Shown one piece after another: positions 27,249 to 36,380 of a stretch of 64,000 nucleotides of DNA (the first letter of the stretch is position 1; the number at the start of each line of letters is the position of its first letter). The translations under genes were made by a program, and so were the position numbers. Source of the DNA: Gardnerella vaginalis 1500E (GTDB lineage Bacteria; Actinomycetota; Actinomycetes; Actinomycetales; Bifidobacteriaceae); the NCBI RefSeq assembly GCF_000263595.1, contig NZ_ADES01000014.1, positions 62,001 to 126,000 of the forward strand, written 5' to 3'. The notes beneath the pieces were generated by a model, which saw nothing but the letters and a program-made list of their open reading frames with translations, did not search any database and was not told the DNA's origin.

Positions 27249-27503
27249 TTAATTCAGCGGTTCTATTTTCTTAAATTCTTGAGTATTCCAAATAGTAATC
27301 AATTCATCTTTGTGAACTGCAATCCACTCAATCACCATGCACTCTGCGCGCTTGGGCAAATACCCGTCAATGACTTTACATAACTGAATATCTAGAGCAG
27401 CAACATAGTTGCCATATATAGCATGAATATGCGGCGGATTATGCTCTGCACTTGCAAAATACATTCGTATAACAATCCCATAAAACCTTGAAATTACAGG
27501 CAC
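27249..27503 (-). CDS. DUF4160 family protein
   Basis: Protein of 84 residues with the family's start 'MPVISRFYGIVIRMYF' and its HNPPHIHA signature ('EHNPPHIHAIYGNYVA'), then 'LPKRAECMVIEWI' and a C-terminal helix. The GTG at 27503 is chosen over the GTG at 27509 because GAGG lies 7 nt upstream of it and it matches the family start. It is followed by the DUF2442-type gene, so both may form a two-gene unit. The activity of DUF4160 is unknown; a toxin role is only a hypothesis. Confidence 0.8.
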   Translation of the reverse strand: MPVISRFYGIVIRMYFASAEHNPPHIHAIYGNYVAALDIQLCKVIDGYLPKRAECMVIEWIAVHKDELITIWNTQEFKKIEPLN

Positions 27504-27595
27504 ATTCACACCTCTTTCTTTTTTCTAAACGTTCAATAATATCAATATATTATATCACGATACAGTGATATTTGATGTATGCTAACCAAGACAGC

Positions 27596-27690
27596 GAACG
27601 CGCGAGCAGTTTATGCCGCTTGCGTGTGAAAATCCGACCAAAAAGGCTCAGCTGTGAGTAGTTTATGTCGCCTACGTGCGAAATATTGAA
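27596..27690. repeat. CCGACC...GAGTAGTTTATG repeat, two copies
   Basis: Two copies of the palindromic element (GCGAGCAGTTTATGCCGC and, after CCGACCAAAA, GTGAGTAGTTTATGTCGCC) lie between the DUF4160 gene and tRNA-Arg(CCG). A third copy follows the tRNA at 27856-27897. Confidence 0.7.
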
Positions 27691-27731
27691 AGTAGAAGTA
27701 AGAGAAATCTGCGAGAATAGAAAATCAAAAG

Positions 27732-27804
27732 TGGGCTTAATGGGGTTCGAACCCACGACCTTCTGCTCCGGAGGCAGACGCTCTATCCACTGAGCTACAA
27801 GCCC
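27732..27804 (-). tRNA. tRNA-Arg (anticodon CCG)
   Basis: Minus-strand cloverleaf of 73 nt. Acceptor GGGCTTG pairs with TAAGCCC (one G-T), the anticodon stem TCTGC/GCAGA closes CTCCGGA (anticodon CCG), and the T arm has GTGGG TTCGAAC CCCAT. Discriminator A, no encoded CCA. It sits inside an accessory stretch, but no duplicated tRNA end that would mark an integrated element was seen. Confidence 0.95.
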
Positions 27805-27905
27805 GCAACTCGAGAAAGTATACACGCTAGTCGGGATGCGAAGCGGGAAGCGACATAAACTCTACAGCGGTGAGTAGTTTATGCCGCCTACGCGCGCACA
27901 AACCG

Positions 27906-28928
27906 CTAAAACCCCAACTCAGGATTCTTTAACAACTCATCAAACATCGCATGATACAAGCGCAAATTCAAAGACTCTATCCGCGTAATAGTCGAGATTT
28001 TGCCGCCAGTATCTTTCGACGAAGCACCACAAACGTAAACAGCCTCATCGACCATACCATAATCTATAACCACATACCTATCGCGATACTTTCTGCCAGA
28101 AGTCTTAAACTTCAAATCAACACTAGGATAATCACTTACAAAATCGCTCAGCATACTTTCCGTAAGCATATCCTTGCTCCTAGCATTATCACTAAAAACC
28201 ACGATTTCAACCCCTTCCCCAGCAAACCGCAAAAGTTCCAACGTTTTAAGAGCAACATAATTATCTACAACATAAAATGCTTTTCTTAGCTGACTTATAT
28301 ATTTTGCAATACGCAAGATCCGCTTCTATTTTATTGCCGTCCATAAGAAGAAAATGTTTATACGTATCTGGATTAATAAAATTATCCATTACTTTATTAA
28401 AATCTTCCTTCGTTGCCATTTGAGATTTTATTTCCGCTATATCTTTAGTATTCTGGTTTGTTTGAATCGCAAGCTTAGCTAATTCATTCTCGCCAATAAA
28501 ATCCCTATTTTCAACAATATAATCCTTCATCTGCTTAAAGGTTCTAATAAGCGCTTTCGACTGCATTGTGGCAAGATCACCTCTTAGCACAGTCATGAGC
28601 ATATAAATACCCTGCTCCGTAAAAGCATAAGGCAGCTTTCTGCGACCACCCCAACTTGATGTAGAATTTTTCGACATCAAGTTTTTGAACTCGTCAGCAG
28701 TTAGCTGAAACATAAAGTCGTTATCAAATTTTTCTATGTTATTTTTTACTTGCTGATTGAACGCTCTTGTACTGTATCCATATATATTTCAGCTAAATCC
28801 ACATCAAGCATGACTTTTTGATTGCGAATGTTATATATCTTTTCTTTTATAGTTTTAGCGTCTATAAGCGCTTTAGCGGACTCGCCTTTAGAATCCGCGA
28901 TAATTAAATTTTTATTCTGCTCTACCAT
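27906..28928 (-). pseudogene. ORF6N-domain gene broken by two frameshifts
   Basis: Three consecutive reading frames on the minus strand together encode one ORF6N/KilA-N-like protein of about 335 residues. Frame 1 (28928-28746) ends just after 'IRNQKVMLDVDLAEIY'. The family continuation ('GYSTRAFNQQVKNNIEKF' then 'FMFQLTADEF', 'GGRRKLPYAFTEQG') is intact in another frame if two bases are removed from an (AT)4 run at 28780-28787. The second break is an extra T in the ATTTTATG near 28275, after which 'YVVDNYVALKTLELL' and a C-terminal domain resembling phospholipase-D-like modules continue to 27906. ORF6N proteins are phage or mobile-element DNA-binding proteins. It may be a true pseudogene, an AT-repeat contingency gene, or hold sequencing errors. 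Confidence 0.82.
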
Positions 28929-29011
28929 AAGACTCCTCCAAAAAAATGTACGTAAAACCTAGCGCCGCGCAACAAAAGAATCAGCATCACTTCTAGCGCA
29001 AGATGACAAAA

Positions 29012-29102
29012 TCACAGAAACAACAAATCACAGAAGCAATCACAGAAGCAACAAATCACGGTAAAAACAAATCACGATTACTAAATCACGATTACTAAAT
29101 CA
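29012..29102. repeat. Degenerate tandem repeat (AAATCAC units)
   Basis: Three units similar to AAATCACAGAAGCAAC are followed by two exact AAATCACGATTACT units. The units touch each other without unique spacers. Confidence 0.7.
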
Positions 29103-29199
29103 AGCAAGTCATATATAAATGCGTCGTCTTAAATGCGCCAGCGCATATGCAACTATTTTACAACACTACAGGAAGAGCAAGGAATAGGCGGGCACGACT

Positions 29200-29310
29200 A
29201 AAATAGCGCAAGGGTGAGTAGTTTATGCCGCTTTACCGGCAGATTCCGACCAAAACGACTCAGCCGCGAGCAGTTTATGTCGCCTTAGAGCCAAAAAGCG
29301 ACAGAAACTC
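29200..29310. repeat. CCGACC...GTAGTTTATG repeat, two to three copies
   Basis: GGTGAGTAGTTTATGCCGC (29212), CCGACCAAAACGACTCAGC plus GAGCAGTTTATGTCGCC (29247-29283), and a diverged copy GCGACAGAAACTCTACGGAG (29297). Confidence 0.7.
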
Positions 29311-29354
29311 TACGGAGTCGTAAAGGAAAGGCCGCTACGATACCCCAGCCGGTA

Positions 29355-32045
29355 TCACGCACCGCCAAGGAAGGCGAAAGTACCGAAGTAAAGCGCAGAC
29401 GCAACCGAAACCAGCGGCACAATCACGCAAACCGCAAAAATCCACCAATCGCGCGCATGCACACTACTCACGCGAGCGTGCGAACGCGCCCCAACTCCCC
29501 CAAAACCGCGCGCTTCCATAGCCGTGGCGAGCGTCGTCGAACGTCGAATCGAAAGCACAAGCAGCGCAAACGACTGCGGGAAGAACGCCCTCACGCGATG
29601 CTCATCGCCAAGCCCGCGCGAACGCCTCGACGCCGTCAGCGCCGCCCAATCATCCTGCAGCACGCCAAAAAGCCTAATTCCCGCCAAACCGCCGTACACG
29701 AATCGGTCCGGCAAATGCAACACCTGGCTAAACGCATCCGCCAAATCGGTTGCGTCCATGCCAATCACCATCACAATCGACGGAATACCAATCGCCAAAA
29801 TCCTAAGCGAAGTTGCAACGGCCAGCATCGCCGATCGGTCCGTAGCATGCATAAGCCACCACTGGAACCAAGTATTTCCGCCACTTTTGCCGTATAGCAG
29901 CACAGTGAGCGCGGAAGTCGGCGCACCCACCCACACAGGCCAGGAAAGGCGAATCACACGCCACGGAGTAAGTTTGATGCATGCGAAAATCGCAAATTCC
30001 AGCACCAGCGCCACAGAAGCCGACACGCAATCAAGCGTAAAAATCAGCGGAATCGAAGCCGCGAACGCTCCAAAAATACGAAATACCGGATTCATCGACG
30101 CAATAAGCGGCGAACGGCTTGAAAGTTTCGGCTTTTCGCCGCGATTGTTGACGGCACTCACTTTGATTCGCGAAATGTCGGTTGCGCCGGTGGTGGCGGA
30201 AAGAGCTTCAGAAGCTTCAGTTTTCGAATCCGGCACAAGCTCCACCAAGCGCGCGCCTAACGCCTCAACCAGCTCACGATCATGCGTCACCACAATAATG
30301 CTCACACCCTCGCTACGAAGGCTTGCAATCAGGCGAATAATTTGCAGCCAAGTTTTGCGATCCTGACCAAAAGTAGGCTCGTCCAAAATCAGCACGCGCG
30401 GAGCTGCAGCAAGCGACGCAGCAACAGTCAGTCGCCGCTTTTCACCTCCCGAAAGCGTGTACGGATTCGCCTTCGCATAGCGCGCCAAACGGAATCGCTT
30501 CAGCAACTCCTGAGCCTTCGCGCGCGCCTCATCCGCCGGCACGCCCGTGCGAAGCGGGCCAAGCATAACCTCGTCCAGCACCGAACCACACGCGAACTGA
30601 TGCTCCGGATTCTGAAAAACGTACGAAATTCGCTTCGCCAAATCCGGCGACTTCCACTTCATTGGATTCGTGCCGTTCGCGCCTTTCGCAAGAGCCTCGC
30701 TCGCCACAACATCGCCACTTACAGCCGGCAAAAGACCCGCCAAAGTTAGCGAAAGCGTTGATTTTCCAGTGCCGTTCGCGCCAACCAAAGCCGTAATCTG
30801 CCCAGATCTAAACTCAAGATTGATATGACGCGCAATCGGCTCGCTGCTATGGCTGATTGCGAGATCCTTCGTAGAAAGCAGGACTTCTCCGTAAGATTGT
30901 GTAGTATTTTGTGCAGGATTTTGTGCGAAATCTTCTATATTTTCGGAAGATTTACTTACGGAAGAAGTATCTACAGAAGATTTTACGTTTTTCTTGTAGC
31001 GCTCTGGAATCCAAATACCAAGATCTTCAAAGTCCAAATCAGTGCGATTAAACACCTCGTCCGGCGTGCCGTCCGCCACAATCACCGTGCGCGATGAAGC
31101 AGCGCGCGCAATATCGTCGTCGTGAACGGTTTCGTCGTGAACAGTTTCGTCGTTCGCATCTTTTCCGTTCGCAGCTTCATCATTCTCAAGCCCAAGCACA
31201 ACCACGCGGTCGATCATGTCAATCCAAGGCTCTGCGTGATGCTCCACAAGCACCATAGTGGCGTGCGTCGAATCCAAAACCGCGCGCACCGCACCCACAA
31301 TCTGCTGCGTACCGTCCGGATCCAAATTCGCAGTTGGCTCGTCCAAAAGCAGCACGCTCGGCTGCATCGCAAGAGCACCCGCAAGAGCCAAACGCTGCAT
31401 CTGACCGCCGCTTAAATGCGAAGTTGAACGGTGCAACTGCAAGCCATCCAACCCAACTTTTTTAAGACTTTCGCGCACACGATCCCAAATCTCTTCGCGC
31501 GGAACGTTCATATTTTCCGGACCAAAAGCAACGTTATCTCCCAAACGCTGGAAAATCGCTTGCGCATCCGGATCTTGCAAAACAAGCCCAACCTTGCCTC
31601 GCGCGCGGCGAACTGGCACGCCGTCAACCAAAACGCAACCCTCGCTCACACCACCATCGGCATCTTCGACGAGAGTGGTTTGATGGGATTTTGCGGAAGT
31701 ATCAGAAGTATTTGCGGAGGATTTAGTAGCGCTATCTTTCGCGCTACTTTTCGCCACAAAATCATTGCCAATAAGACCTGCCGCACCACTTAAAATCGTG
31801 GATTTACCAATGCCTGACGCACCCAGCAGCAACACACGCTGACCCGCCTTAATCGTGAGGTCCAACCCGCGCACAGCAAAAGCGCGACGGGAAGCATGAC
31901 GATAACCCCAATGATCAAAACGAAGCTCAGCGTTATTAGCTTTGCTAGCTCTATTAGCGTTATTAGCGCTGCTGTCACTATTGCAATCGCTTGAAGCTGA
32001 TGGAAGGAAAGTTTCAGATTCTTGCGATTTAACAGCATCAGGCAT
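29355..32045 (-). CDS. Fused ECF transporter module: two ATPases plus EcfT-like permease (thiamine/HMP type)
   Basis: Energy-coupling module of an ECF vitamin transporter, 896 residues. ATPase 1 (about 40-300): Walker A 'GASGIGKST', signature 'LSGGQMQRLALAGAL', Walker B 'VLLLDEPTANLD'. ATPase 2 (about 385-620): 'GANGTGKST', 'LSGGEKRRLTVAASL', 'VLILDEPTFGQD'. The C-terminal 250 residues are an EcfT/CbiQ-like membrane domain with the two Arg-Gly motifs 'SRRSRGLG' and 'AMEARGFGG' that contact the ATPases. In Bacillus the comparable YkoC, YkoD and YkoE are separate; here the YkoC and YkoD parts are one protein. ATG at 32045 with AAAGGA upstream. The YkoE-like S component is 66 bp upstream and a TPP riboswitch precedes both, so the substrate is thiamine or hydroxymethylpyrimidine. 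Confidence 0.92.
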   Translation of the reverse strand: MPDAVKSQESETFLPSASSDCNSDSSANNANRASKANNAELRFDHWGYRHASRRAFAVRGLDLTIKAGQRVLLLGASGIGKSTILSGAAGLIGNDFVAKSSAKDSATKSSANTSDTSAKSHQTTLVEDADGGVSEGCVLVDGVPVRRARGKVGLVLQDPDAQAIFQRLGDNVAFGPENMNVPREEIWDRVRESLKKVGLDGLQLHRSTSHLSGGQMQRLALAGALAMQPSVLLLDEPTANLDPDGTQQIVGAVRAVLDSTHATMVLVEHHAEPWIDMIDRVVVLGLENDEAANGKDANDETVHDETVHDDDIARAASSRTVIVADGTPDEVFNRTDLDFEDLGIWIPERYKKNVKSSVDTSSVSKSSENIEDFAQNPAQNTTQSYGEVLLSTKDLAISHSSEPIARHINLEFRSGQITALVGANGTGKSTLSLTLAGLLPAVSGDVVASEALAKGANGTNPMKWKSPDLAKRISYVFQNPEHQFACGSVLDEVMLGPLRTGVPADEARAKAQELLKRFRLARYAKANPYTLSGGEKRRLTVAASLAAAPRVLILDEPTFGQDRKTWLQIIRLIASLRSEGVSIIVVTHDRELVEALGARLVELVPDSKTEASEALSATTGATDISRIKVSAVNNRGEKPKLSSRSPLIASMNPVFRIFGAFAASIPLIFTLDCVSASVALVLEFAIFACIKLTPWRVIRLSWPVWVGAPTSALTVLLYGKSGGNTWFQWWLMHATDRSAMLAVATSLRILAIGIPSIVMVIGMDATDLADAFSQVLHLPDRFVYGGLAGIRLFGVLQDDWAALTASRRSRGLGDEHRVRAFFPQSFALLVLSIRRSTTLATAMEARGFGGVGARSHARVSSVHARDWWIFAVCVIVPLVSVASALYFGTFAFLGGA

Positions 32046-32111
32046 AGTAAATCCTTTATGGCAATGATAGATTTTAATTTTGCGAATACGCTATTTACTA
32101 CTCGCTATTTA

Positions 32112-32720
32112 CTATTTTTCGCGGATTTCACGACCGGAAGCAAACTGATCCAGAGCGCCGGTCTTAGCGATTCCCACATACAAGAACCACATCAAAATGC
32201 CTGCAATCACAATGCCGGAAACCACTGTGCTTACGAAGTATGGAAGACCATACTTGCCGAATACGCTAACAGCCTGCAACTTACCGAGGAAGGTGTAACC
32301 CCAGCAACCAATGCCAGTCAATGCGCCGGAAAGAATCATTGTGTTCAAATTCCACTTCTTGTAAGCGAAAATAATGAACGCAATTTCAGCAAACAGACCC
32401 TGAACCACTGCAATAGCGAAGGTTTCAGCACCGCCCCACTGATTGCCCATCAAAGCTTCGAGCACACCAGCTACGACTTCAGCGTAAATAGCAGCACCCG
32501 GCTTACGCACGATTACTGCGGCCAAAGGAGCAGCGAAGAGCCAAAGACCGTTAATAAGACCTGCAAAACCTGGAAGAATGCTGTTTAGCGCAGTCCATGG
32601 AACCTCACTAAAAATGGCAACAACCCAATAAATAAAAGCAGAAACAACGCCAATTACAGAAGCAACTGCGATGTCTGCAACACGCCACTGCATGTTGACC
32701 TGATAATTTTCTTCTGACAT
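32112..32720 (-). CDS. YkoE-like substrate-binding membrane component of a thiamine/HMP ECF transporter
   Basis: Integral membrane S component (about 202 residues, several transmembrane helices) that binds the substrate and docks on the ECF module encoded 66 bp downstream. Recognisable parts are 'WRVADIAVASVIGVVSAFIY', 'LNSILPGFAGLINGLWL', 'GAAIYAEVVAGVLEALMGNQWG' and 'ALTGIGCWGYTFLGK', as in the YkoE family. The ATG at 32720 ('MSEENYQ') is preceded by AGAAAGG at proper distance; a frame 18 codons longer has no ribosome site. A TPP riboswitch lies about 110-200 bp upstream on the same strand, so expression should fall when thiamine pyrophosphate is plentiful. Confidence 0.93.
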   Translation of the reverse strand: MSEENYQVNMQWRVADIAVASVIGVVSAFIYWVVAIFSEVPWTALNSILPGFAGLINGLWLFAAPLAAVIVRKPGAAIYAEVVAGVLEALMGNQWGGAETFAIAVVQGLFAEIAFIIFAYKKWNLNTMILSGALTGIGCWGYTFLGKLQAVSVFGKYGLPYFVSTVVSGIVIAGILMWFLYVGIAKTGALDQFASGREIREK

Positions 32721-32826
32721 AAAATGTGCCTTTCTTATTATGCGTTGCAATGCGTTACATTGTGCGCAATGCAATACCTTGCGTTACAACGAAACCTTGC
32801 AACACCTCTCAGGCACGGGAAAAACT

Positions 32827-32922
32827 GACCTCCGTGCGCCGGCATTAACCGGATTCACGTTCAAGCGGTTTTCTCTCAGCTCTGCTGCGCGCAATAACGC
32901 ACCAACACAAAGCACCCGTGTC
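32827..32922 (-). promoter_or_regulatory. TPP (thi-box) riboswitch
   Basis: The minus strand carries the conserved TPP aptamer blocks in order: ACGGGTGC, GAGCTGAGAG, ACCGCTTGAACGTGAATCC, GGTTAATGCCGGCGCACGG. The closing GAC/GTC bases are present. Downstream, GCACGG (aptamer 3' side) can pair with CCGTGC at 32811-32817, a likely alternative stem that links ligand binding to expression. The target is the YkoE-like S component and fused ECF module. Confidence 0.93.
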
Positions 32923-33034
32923 GATTGACGATTGTACGGCAGCGCGTAGACGCACGCCTCCAAGCTTGGTCGCGACGACTGCGCGAGGGGCCGAAGAATG
33001 TGGTTGATAGACCATAACGCAGTACATAATCTGC

Positions 33035-33125
33035 GCCAGTAACGAAAAAACACTGTTATACGTTATTAACGCAATATGCCGACTGCGCCAGTAACGAAAA
33101 AACGCAAATATCCGTTACGCATGCA
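33035..33125. repeat. GCGCCAGTAACGAAAAAAC...CGTTA dispersed repeat, two copies
   Basis: CTGCGCCAGTAACGAAAAAAC occurs twice (33028 and 33083), each followed by ATACGTTATT or ATCCGTTAC. A related copy lies at 2648-2710 and a palindromic GTTACT...AGTAAC at 42818-42851. Confidence 0.65.
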
Positions 33126-33239
33126 GAAAAACAAACACCGTATAATTTCCCAACGTTTGGAGCAATACGCAACAATAAAAAACGTGCGTAAGCACCTAAC
33201 AAACAGCACTTACGCACGCTTATCATCCTATATTAAAAT

Positions 33240-34082
33240 TTACTTACCGCGCATTGCACGACGGCTTATGCGCTGCGGACGCGTTGGATCAATACCTTTA
33301 GGAATACCGAATCCGCTCTTGCTTTGCAAAGTGCGCAAACGCTCGTTCAAAATCGCCAGCTCCGTTTTGGTAAGGAAGAATCGGCGGTTTGGATGAATCT
33401 TATTAAGCAGCGCAAACTTGTGATTCGAAGGCTGCAAAGTCTTGGCGCGCAACACTTTTCCGCGCAATTCCTTAAGCTTCACCTGGTTTTCGCCATTACC
33501 AACAGCCATACGGTATACAGGTATATTCGATCCCGCCGTAACGCTTCTAATAGCGTGCTCTTGGCGGTCCATCGCGTGCATTAAGCGCTCGTAATTGCCC
33601 TCGCCAACAAGGAAGATTCCGTTAAAACCAGTGCCGCGCCAAATCGCGTCCTTTGTACGAGGATCAACCCACACCGGCTGCTGCGGGAAGGTGAATCCGC
33701 CCTTGTTAATCGCCGAAACGATGCCAGCCGCTGCCCCTGGGCGACCTTCCAACTTCGCGTAACCAACCTTATCCGCGCGCTTCGTAAGCACAACCGTAAA
33801 CAGCAGCAAACCAGCCATCACCGCCGTAACAATCATCATAACCCACGCAAAAATCGACCAGCGCAGCAACAAACCAAAAACAATAGCCACGACTATTGGC
33901 GCTGCAAACGCCACGGACAGCCACAGCGGAAGCTGCTTATCGTCAGGATACGTGTACTTATAAATGCGGATAATCTGCGAAAACATGCCCTGCATGCCCA
34001 TTTTATTTGTGGACTTATTTGCGGACTTATTTCCCGACTGATTCGTGCTATGCGATTTGTCTTGTGATTTACCTTGTGCCAT
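33240..34082 (-). CDS. DUF4191 family membrane protein
   Basis: Actinobacterial conserved protein of 280 residues, function unknown. It has a Lys/Ser/Asn-rich N-terminus (about 1-28), 'IIRIYKYTYPDDKQLPLWL' and two adjacent transmembrane helices (about 55-105), then a cytosolic part with 'YAKLEGRPGAAAGIVSAI', 'WVDPRTKDAIWRGTG', 'GIFLVGEG' and a basic C-terminus. These blocks match DUF4191. ATG at 34082 with GGGGTAA upstream. It follows the DUF3043 gene on the same strand, and both are single-copy membrane proteins often near central metabolism genes in actinobacteria. Confidence 0.85.
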   Translation of the reverse strand: MAQGKSQDKSHSTNQSGNKSANKSTNKMGMQGMFSQIIRIYKYTYPDDKQLPLWLSVAFAAPIVVAIVFGLLLRWSIFAWVMMIVTAVMAGLLLFTVVLTKRADKVGYAKLEGRPGAAAGIVSAINKGGFTFPQQPVWVDPRTKDAIWRGTGFNGIFLVGEGNYERLMHAMDRQEHAIRSVTAGSNIPVYRMAVGNGENQVKLKELRGKVLRAKTLQPSNHKFALLNKIHPNRRFFLTKTELAILNERLRTLQSKSGFGIPKGIDPTRPQRISRRAMRGK

Positions 34083-34216
34083 GCGTTTACCCCATGATAT
34101 TCGCGTTATTTTGAGTACTCAAAACAATAATAGTAGGTTGTGCAAATATTAATAAGTTTGCGATTACTATATTGCTTAACTTGGCTTAATATTGCTTAAT
34201 TTCGCTTAACTGCAGC

Positions 34217-34870
34217 TTACTTCGGCCAATTTCCGCGCTTTGGCGAACTTGGTTTCGGCAAACGCCAGTGTCGCATCTGCATCGCGCGGCTCCAGGCATA
34301 CATTCCGGAACGCGACTGCTTTGACACCGCAACATCGCCATAACGACGCACAAGCTCCTTACGCAACTTTCGCCACATAATAAACATGTCAATCACGGAA
34401 GCAAAAAGATACGCGTACAGAAGCACAGCGAGCGCAATGTACACAATCACAAACCGCGAAAGCACAAACAGGCATACCATAATCACAATTGCAAACGGCA
34501 CAAAAAACTCGCCGATGTTAAAGCGCGCGTCCACGTAATCGCGAATATAAACGCGCCACGGAAGCTGCTCAACCTTTGGCATATGCGCTAAATCACCTGT
34601 ACGCATTGCTTCGTATTGGATATTTTCGCGCTGCCTAATTCTGGCGCGAGCCTGCTTTGCGCTAGCCTTGCGATCGGCTGGAACAAGCGGACGAAGATTT
34701 TGCGCTTGAGCCGCGTTGCGCTTAGGAGTTGGCGCGTTTTTTTCGCGGGATTTCACGGCTGATTTTTCGTCTGATTTTTCAGCTGCTTTTTCGTCTGATT
34801 TCTGCTGAGCAGACGCGCCGACGCTAGCTTCGTTAGCAGCTGTTTTCTTTGCAAATGGATTCCATGTCAT
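34217..34870 (-). CDS. DUF3043 family membrane protein
   Basis: Actinobacterial conserved protein of 217 residues, function unknown. The charged N-terminus (about 1-75) carries the family's 'PTPKRNAAQAQNLRPLVPAD', followed by a basic coiled-coil-like stretch, 'VYIRDYVDARFNIGEFFVP', two transmembrane helices (about 118-165) and 'DMFIMWRKLRKELVRRYG'. These match DUF3043. It lies 52 bp downstream of the dipeptidase gene, so the two may be co-transcribed. A degenerate GCTTAAT repeat (34165-34212) follows the stop. Confidence 0.85.
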   Translation of the reverse strand: MTWNPFAKKTAANEASVGASAQQKSDEKAAEKSDEKSAVKSREKNAPTPKRNAAQAQNLRPLVPADRKASAKQARARIRQRENIQYEAMRTGDLAHMPKVEQLPWRVYIRDYVDARFNIGEFFVPFAIVIMVCLFVLSRFVIVYIALAVLLYAYLFASVIDMFIMWRKLRKELVRRYGDVAVSKQSRSGMYAWSRAMQMRHWRLPKPSSPKRGNWPK

Positions 34871-34922
34871 GTTTGCAGATTACTCAACAGACTAGACGCA
34901 TAAGCGCAACGTAGAAACGAAA

Positions 34923-36290
34923 TTACTCAGCCAATCGATCCAAAAGCAGCGCTTCCGTCACAATATTTCCGCGCAATCCAGAAAGAGAAATCGACTCGTT
35001 AGGGCTGTGCGCATTAGACTTAGGGTCTTCCGGACCAGTCACAAGCACTTGCGCTTTCGGGAATATGCGCTGAAGCTCTGGAATAAACGGAATCGAGCCG
35101 CCCTCGCCCTTATTTACCGGCTCCACGCCAAAAGCATCGCGCATAGAAGCGAGCGCATCCTTTGTTGCAACAGCATCCGGATCCATTGCCCAACCCATGC
35201 CGTTATCAATCGGCTCTACAGTAACTTCCGCACCAAAAGGAGCGTGAGATACCAAGAAGTCACACAACGCTTTTTGCGCTTCTTCTGGACGCTGCGAAGG
35301 CGCGGTACGAAGCGAAAGACGCAACTTAGTTTCGTGCGCAATCACATTAAAACTGCCCTCAACTGGGTGCGCGTCCATGCCGATTACCGTCAGGCTCGGC
35401 TTAGTCCACATGCGCGCGGCGAGAGAACCGGTGCCTGCAAGCTTATAAGAATCAACCACGGAAGCGTCGGCACGCACTTGCGCTTCGTCCAAATCGCGCT
35501 GCAAACCGCCGACTGGCTCCTGGGCTTTAATTCCAGGCACTGCCAAATCGCCATCCTTGTTATAAAGCGAGGCAATAAGCATGGAAGCGAGAGTGTAAGC
35601 GTCCAAAATCGGGCCGCCAAACTGGCCGGAATGTACTTGATGACCAAGAACTTTAACCTTTACGTCCACGTCGGTATTTCCGCGCAAACTCGTTGTGAGG
35701 CTTGGGATTTCTGCGGACCAGTTGCCGGAGTCTGCCACGATGATTACGTCTGATTCGAATTCGTTCTTATGCGACTCGATGAACGGAATGAAGCTTGGCG
35801 AACCCATTTCTTCTTCGCCTTCGATGAAAACTTTAATATTTACGCGCAAATCGTCGCTTAGCGCGCGCAAAGCTCCGTAGTGAATTGCGATTCCGCCGCC
35901 ATCGTCGGCAGATCCGCGGCCGTAAAGACGACCGTCAATCTCCTTGCCTTCAAATGGGTTCGTGTTCCACTCGGATGGGTCCGGAACAGGCTGCACATCG
36001 TGATGCGCGTACAGCAAAACCGTTGGCGCGCTTGGGTTTACGATGCGCGAGCCGACCACTTCAAAAGCCCCCGGAGTGCCGTCCGGATTCGTGGACTGCT
36101 CAACGCGCGCGTCAATACCAACCTCACGCAATACCCCAGCCACGTATTGCGCGGACTTTTGCATATGCTCGCCGGCAATACCCTTAGCCGAAACCGCAGC
36201 AAGCGAAATCTTCTTATTCAACACGGAAACTACATCATTCCAAGCGTCTTGCACGCGAGCGCGCACGTCTTCAACAGCCAAACCTGCCAT
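34923..36290 (-). CDS. M20 family dipeptidase (zinc peptidase)
   Basis: Cytoplasmic metallopeptidase of 455 residues, probably releasing amino acids from dipeptides. Metal-site motifs of the M20 family are present: 'VLLYAHHDVQPVP' (His and catalytic Asp), 'YGRGSADDGGG' (metal Asp), 'EGEEEMGSP' (catalytic Glu and metal Glu), the Asp in 'VIIVADSGNW' and a late His in 'SNAHSPNESI'. The dimerisation domain lies at about 190-330. The ATG at 36290 has GGGAGG 5 nt upstream; a TTG 12 nt further upstream overlaps the ribosome site and is rejected. Neighbours do not fix the substrate. Confidence 0.92.
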   Translation of the reverse strand: MAGLAVEDVRARVQDAWNDVVSVLNKKISLAAVSAKGIAGEHMQKSAQYVAGVLREVGIDARVEQSTNPDGTPGAFEVVGSRIVNPSAPTVLLYAHHDVQPVPDPSEWNTNPFEGKEIDGRLYGRGSADDGGGIAIHYGALRALSDDLRVNIKVFIEGEEEMGSPSFIPFIESHKNEFESDVIIVADSGNWSAEIPSLTTSLRGNTDVDVKVKVLGHQVHSGQFGGPILDAYTLASMLIASLYNKDGDLAVPGIKAQEPVGGLQRDLDEAQVRADASVVDSYKLAGTGSLAARMWTKPSLTVIGMDAHPVEGSFNVIAHETKLRLSLRTAPSQRPEEAQKALCDFLVSHAPFGAEVTVEPIDNGMGWAMDPDAVATKDALASMRDAFGVEPVNKGEGGSIPFIPELQRIFPKAQVLVTGPEDPKSNAHSPNESISLSGLRGNIVTEALLLDRLAE

Positions 36291-36380
36291 AAATCCTCCC
36301 AAGTAAAAGTAGCAGAGCAGTAATTTATACTTACAAAACTATATCTAAATTATACATAAACTATATTCGCAAATCATGCG

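Larger units (their letters stand above)
28929..29354. other. Gene-free 426-bp region of short repeats
   Basis: No gene seen. It contains a degenerate tandem repeat with units like AAATCACAGAAGCAAC and AAATCACGATTACT (29012-29102), and the palindromic CCGACC...GTAGTTTATG element (29200-29310). Confidence 0.7.

Noticed and set aside
27732-27804. tRNA-Arg(CCG) as attachment site of an integrated element
   Set aside because: No duplicate of the tRNA 3' end and no integrase were seen in the flanking accessory DNA.
29012-29102. AAATCAC repeats as a CRISPR array or replication iterons
   Set aside because: Units are degenerate, adjoining, without spacers, and no replication gene is near.
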